Source: Ruoffia tabacinasalis
Lineage (GTDB): Bacteria; Bacillota; Bacilli; Lactobacillales; Aerococcaceae
DNA: 64,000 nt
Reading direction: 5' to 3'
Assembly: GCF_042652985.1 (NCBI RefSeq)
Contig: NZ_JBHSHQ010000029.1
Location: 10,594 to 74,593, forward strand
Made by a program: the position numbers and the translations under genes. Below, one piece after another: positions 62,900 to 64,000 of the stretch. How positions within the stretch are numbered: the first letter of the stretch is position 1; each line of letters begins with the position of its first letter. The notes under the pieces are model-generated. The model was not told where the DNA came from and ran no database searches. It saw only the letters and a program-made list of their open reading frames with translations.

Positions 62900-63850
62900 C
62901 TATGAAGCTACTCCCACTGGAACTTCATCAGGCACTTCAATACTTTCATTAAAGTTTTTGTCAGTGACATTATAATTAAATTCTACTTGCAATGACTCTG
63001 GCATGTCCGGATCAGGTTCAGATGCTGAAGCTTCTTCGAGTGTTTGAACATCTGAATCAACTATCACTTGAATCGCTGTAATAAAATAATCTTCATCCAT
63101 TTCGACGGTAATTGTATAATTTAATCCATCAGCCAAAGCAATAGCTTGACCTTCATAATTTTCAATTTGGTTACTAATCTCAACACCCGAATCCACTGTT
63201 TCTTGAGTCACAGTCATTCCTAACTCTTCTAAGGCTTCAAAGAATTCAATCCATTCTTCCTCTGTTTCGAAAGAGTTAATTGTGACAGTGTAGCCATTAT
63301 CATGCTCTTCTACCGTTGTTTTCTCACTTAATAACTGATGCACCCTAGACGGAATATAATAACTACGAATTGATCCTTCGATGACTGATACAAGCATTTG
63401 ATATTGAGTAGTAATTTGTTCCGCTGGCATACCGAGTACCGTAGTAAGGTCAGCAGTGACCCATTCACTTTCACCTTCTTTAGTAGAATCTTCTTCCAAC
63501 GTGTACATAGTATCATCGATGATATAATTTAATAAATGATATGTTTCATCCATTGTCGACCCATCATTATGTTCAGCATTCATTGTTGCGTCTAAATCAA
63601 AATCTACTTCAAGTTCGGGAGCTATCTTGACTTGAAGTCTTCCATCAACAGTGTAGTCCATCGTTCCTTCAGGATAAATTAAATCCATATTACCTTCAAA
63701 GTCACCTTTAAAGGATTCAATTTCCTTCAAACCATTAATCACATTTAACAAGACATCATCTGGAGCAAGTTCTTGTGCTTTTGCCGGTAAGGGCCCCATA
63801 GTTAAGACAACTAATAAAGTAACAAGTATGACGTTTATTATTTTCTTCAT
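62900..63850 (-). CDS. Secreted DUF6612-like protein
   Basis: 316 residues. Signal peptide about 1-25 (ends LPAKAQE), no lipobox. The mature chain follows the LppX/DUF6612 pattern: an N-terminal GLKEIESFKGDFEGNMDLIYPEGTMDYTVDGRLQVK strand pair, repeated DxxM(Y/Y) strands, and C-terminal VEFNYNVTDKNFNESIEVPDEV. Strongly acidic. Ribosome site AGGAGCG. Function unknown; possibly an envelope lipid- or peptide-binding protein. The gap beyond the gene to 64000 has a promoter-like AT-rich stretch and no gene. Confidence 0.6.
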   Translation of the reverse strand: MKKIINVILVTLLVVLTMGPLPAKAQELAPDDVLLNVINGLKEIESFKGDFEGNMDLIYPEGTMDYTVDGRLQVKIAPELEVDFDLDATMNAEHNDGSTMDETYHLLNYIIDDTMYTLEEDSTKEGESEWVTADLTTVLGMPAEQITTQYQMLVSVIEGSIRSYYIPSRVHQLLSEKTTVEEHDNGYTVTINSFETEEEWIEFFEALEELGMTVTQETVDSGVEISNQIENYEGQAIALADGLNYTITVEMDEDYFITAIQVIVDSDVQTLEEASASEPDPDMPESLQVEFNYNVTDKNFNESIEVPDEVPVGVAS

Positions 63851-64000
63851 TTGTAAACGCTCCTATCTTCTTTGATACTTATATTATAAGCTTTATATTA
63901 ACTAAAGTTCAAATATATCGAAGTTTTTGCATATGATGAATTGTAAAATTAAGTGCGACAAATAAAGAAACCCATAACAGGTTCGTGTAAAATGTTAGTA

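Overview
The window reads as a chromosome segment of a low-GC Gram-positive bacterium of the order Lactobacillales, perhaps Aerococcaceae or Carnobacteriaceae; the genus cannot be fixed from sequence alone. The evidence is AT-rich codon use, strong AGGAGG-type ribosome sites, T-box, L-box and NiCo RNA leaders, a LiaFSR system, IreB, DUF1831 beside a cysteine desulfurase, and a 6S RNA gene directly after rarA. Most of the window is core chromosome with dense operons.

Layout. 1-2.4 kb: lysA (cut by the window edge) behind a lysine riboswitch, and asd. 2.5-15.5 kb (minus strand): helD, an IscA-like protein, liaF-liaS-liaR, greA, udk, mltG, ireB-ruvX-DUF1292, alaS behind an alanine T-box, and a HAD phosphatase. 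15.7-25.6 kb: lipid kinase, D-serine ammonia-lyase, recD2, an M20 peptidase remnant, mnmA, DUF1831/cysteine desulfurase, rarA. 25.7-33.4 kb: 6S RNA, msrA and an orphan metQ behind a methionine T-box, VOC protein, small membrane proteins, pyrR, ackA, ridA, and an ACT/PFL pair. 33.4-45.2 kb: three intergenic arrays with an exact 41-bp period, a lysine-riboswitch operon (YfcC-type transporter plus PM20D2-like dipeptidase), an AT-rich island with an ABC exporter and two tandem XRE regulators, tcyP, an iron alcohol dehydrogenase, and a CDF metal exporter behind a NiCo riboswitch. 45.3-54.1 kb: secreted GH3 hexosaminidase and a variable region of small secreted proteins, a 610-bp duplication, an IS3 relic, a third XRE regulator, a CapA-like protein and a DUF6612-like protein. 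54.3-57.8 kb: MurNAc operon mupG-murQ-murP, with murP frameshifted. 58-64 kb: FAD protein, then an operon of SLC13 transporter, chorismate mutase and DapL-type aminotransferase behind what looks like a Tyr/Phe attenuator, then a secreted DUF6612-like protein.

How the genes connect. Lysine is a recurring theme: asd, lysA and dapL belong to the diaminopimelate/lysine pathway, and two separate lysine riboswitches control lysA and a probable lysine-dipeptide salvage operon. Cell-wall turnover is the second theme: MltG, a NagZ-like GH3 enzyme, MupG, MurQ and MurP could together release and use MurNAc, and CcpA-like operator matches lie at several of these promoters. Sulfur and methionine handling (cysteine desulfurase, MnmA, MetQ, MsrA, TcyP) is the third.

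The most notable observations are (i) three sequence-unrelated intergenic arrays that all have a 41-bp unit built from an imperfect hairpin, one of them inside the leader of a riboswitch-controlled mRNA; (ii) a 17-codon leader peptide ending in Tyr-Phe-Ser-Tyr-Phe-Arg before mutually exclusive hairpins upstream of the chorismate mutase operon; (iii) the lysine riboswitch on a transporter/M20 dipeptidase pair; and (iv) a duplicated secreted protein whose mature part and terminator are nearly identical while the signal peptides differ, next to an XRE-TPR regulator and a 43-residue exported-peptide candidate.
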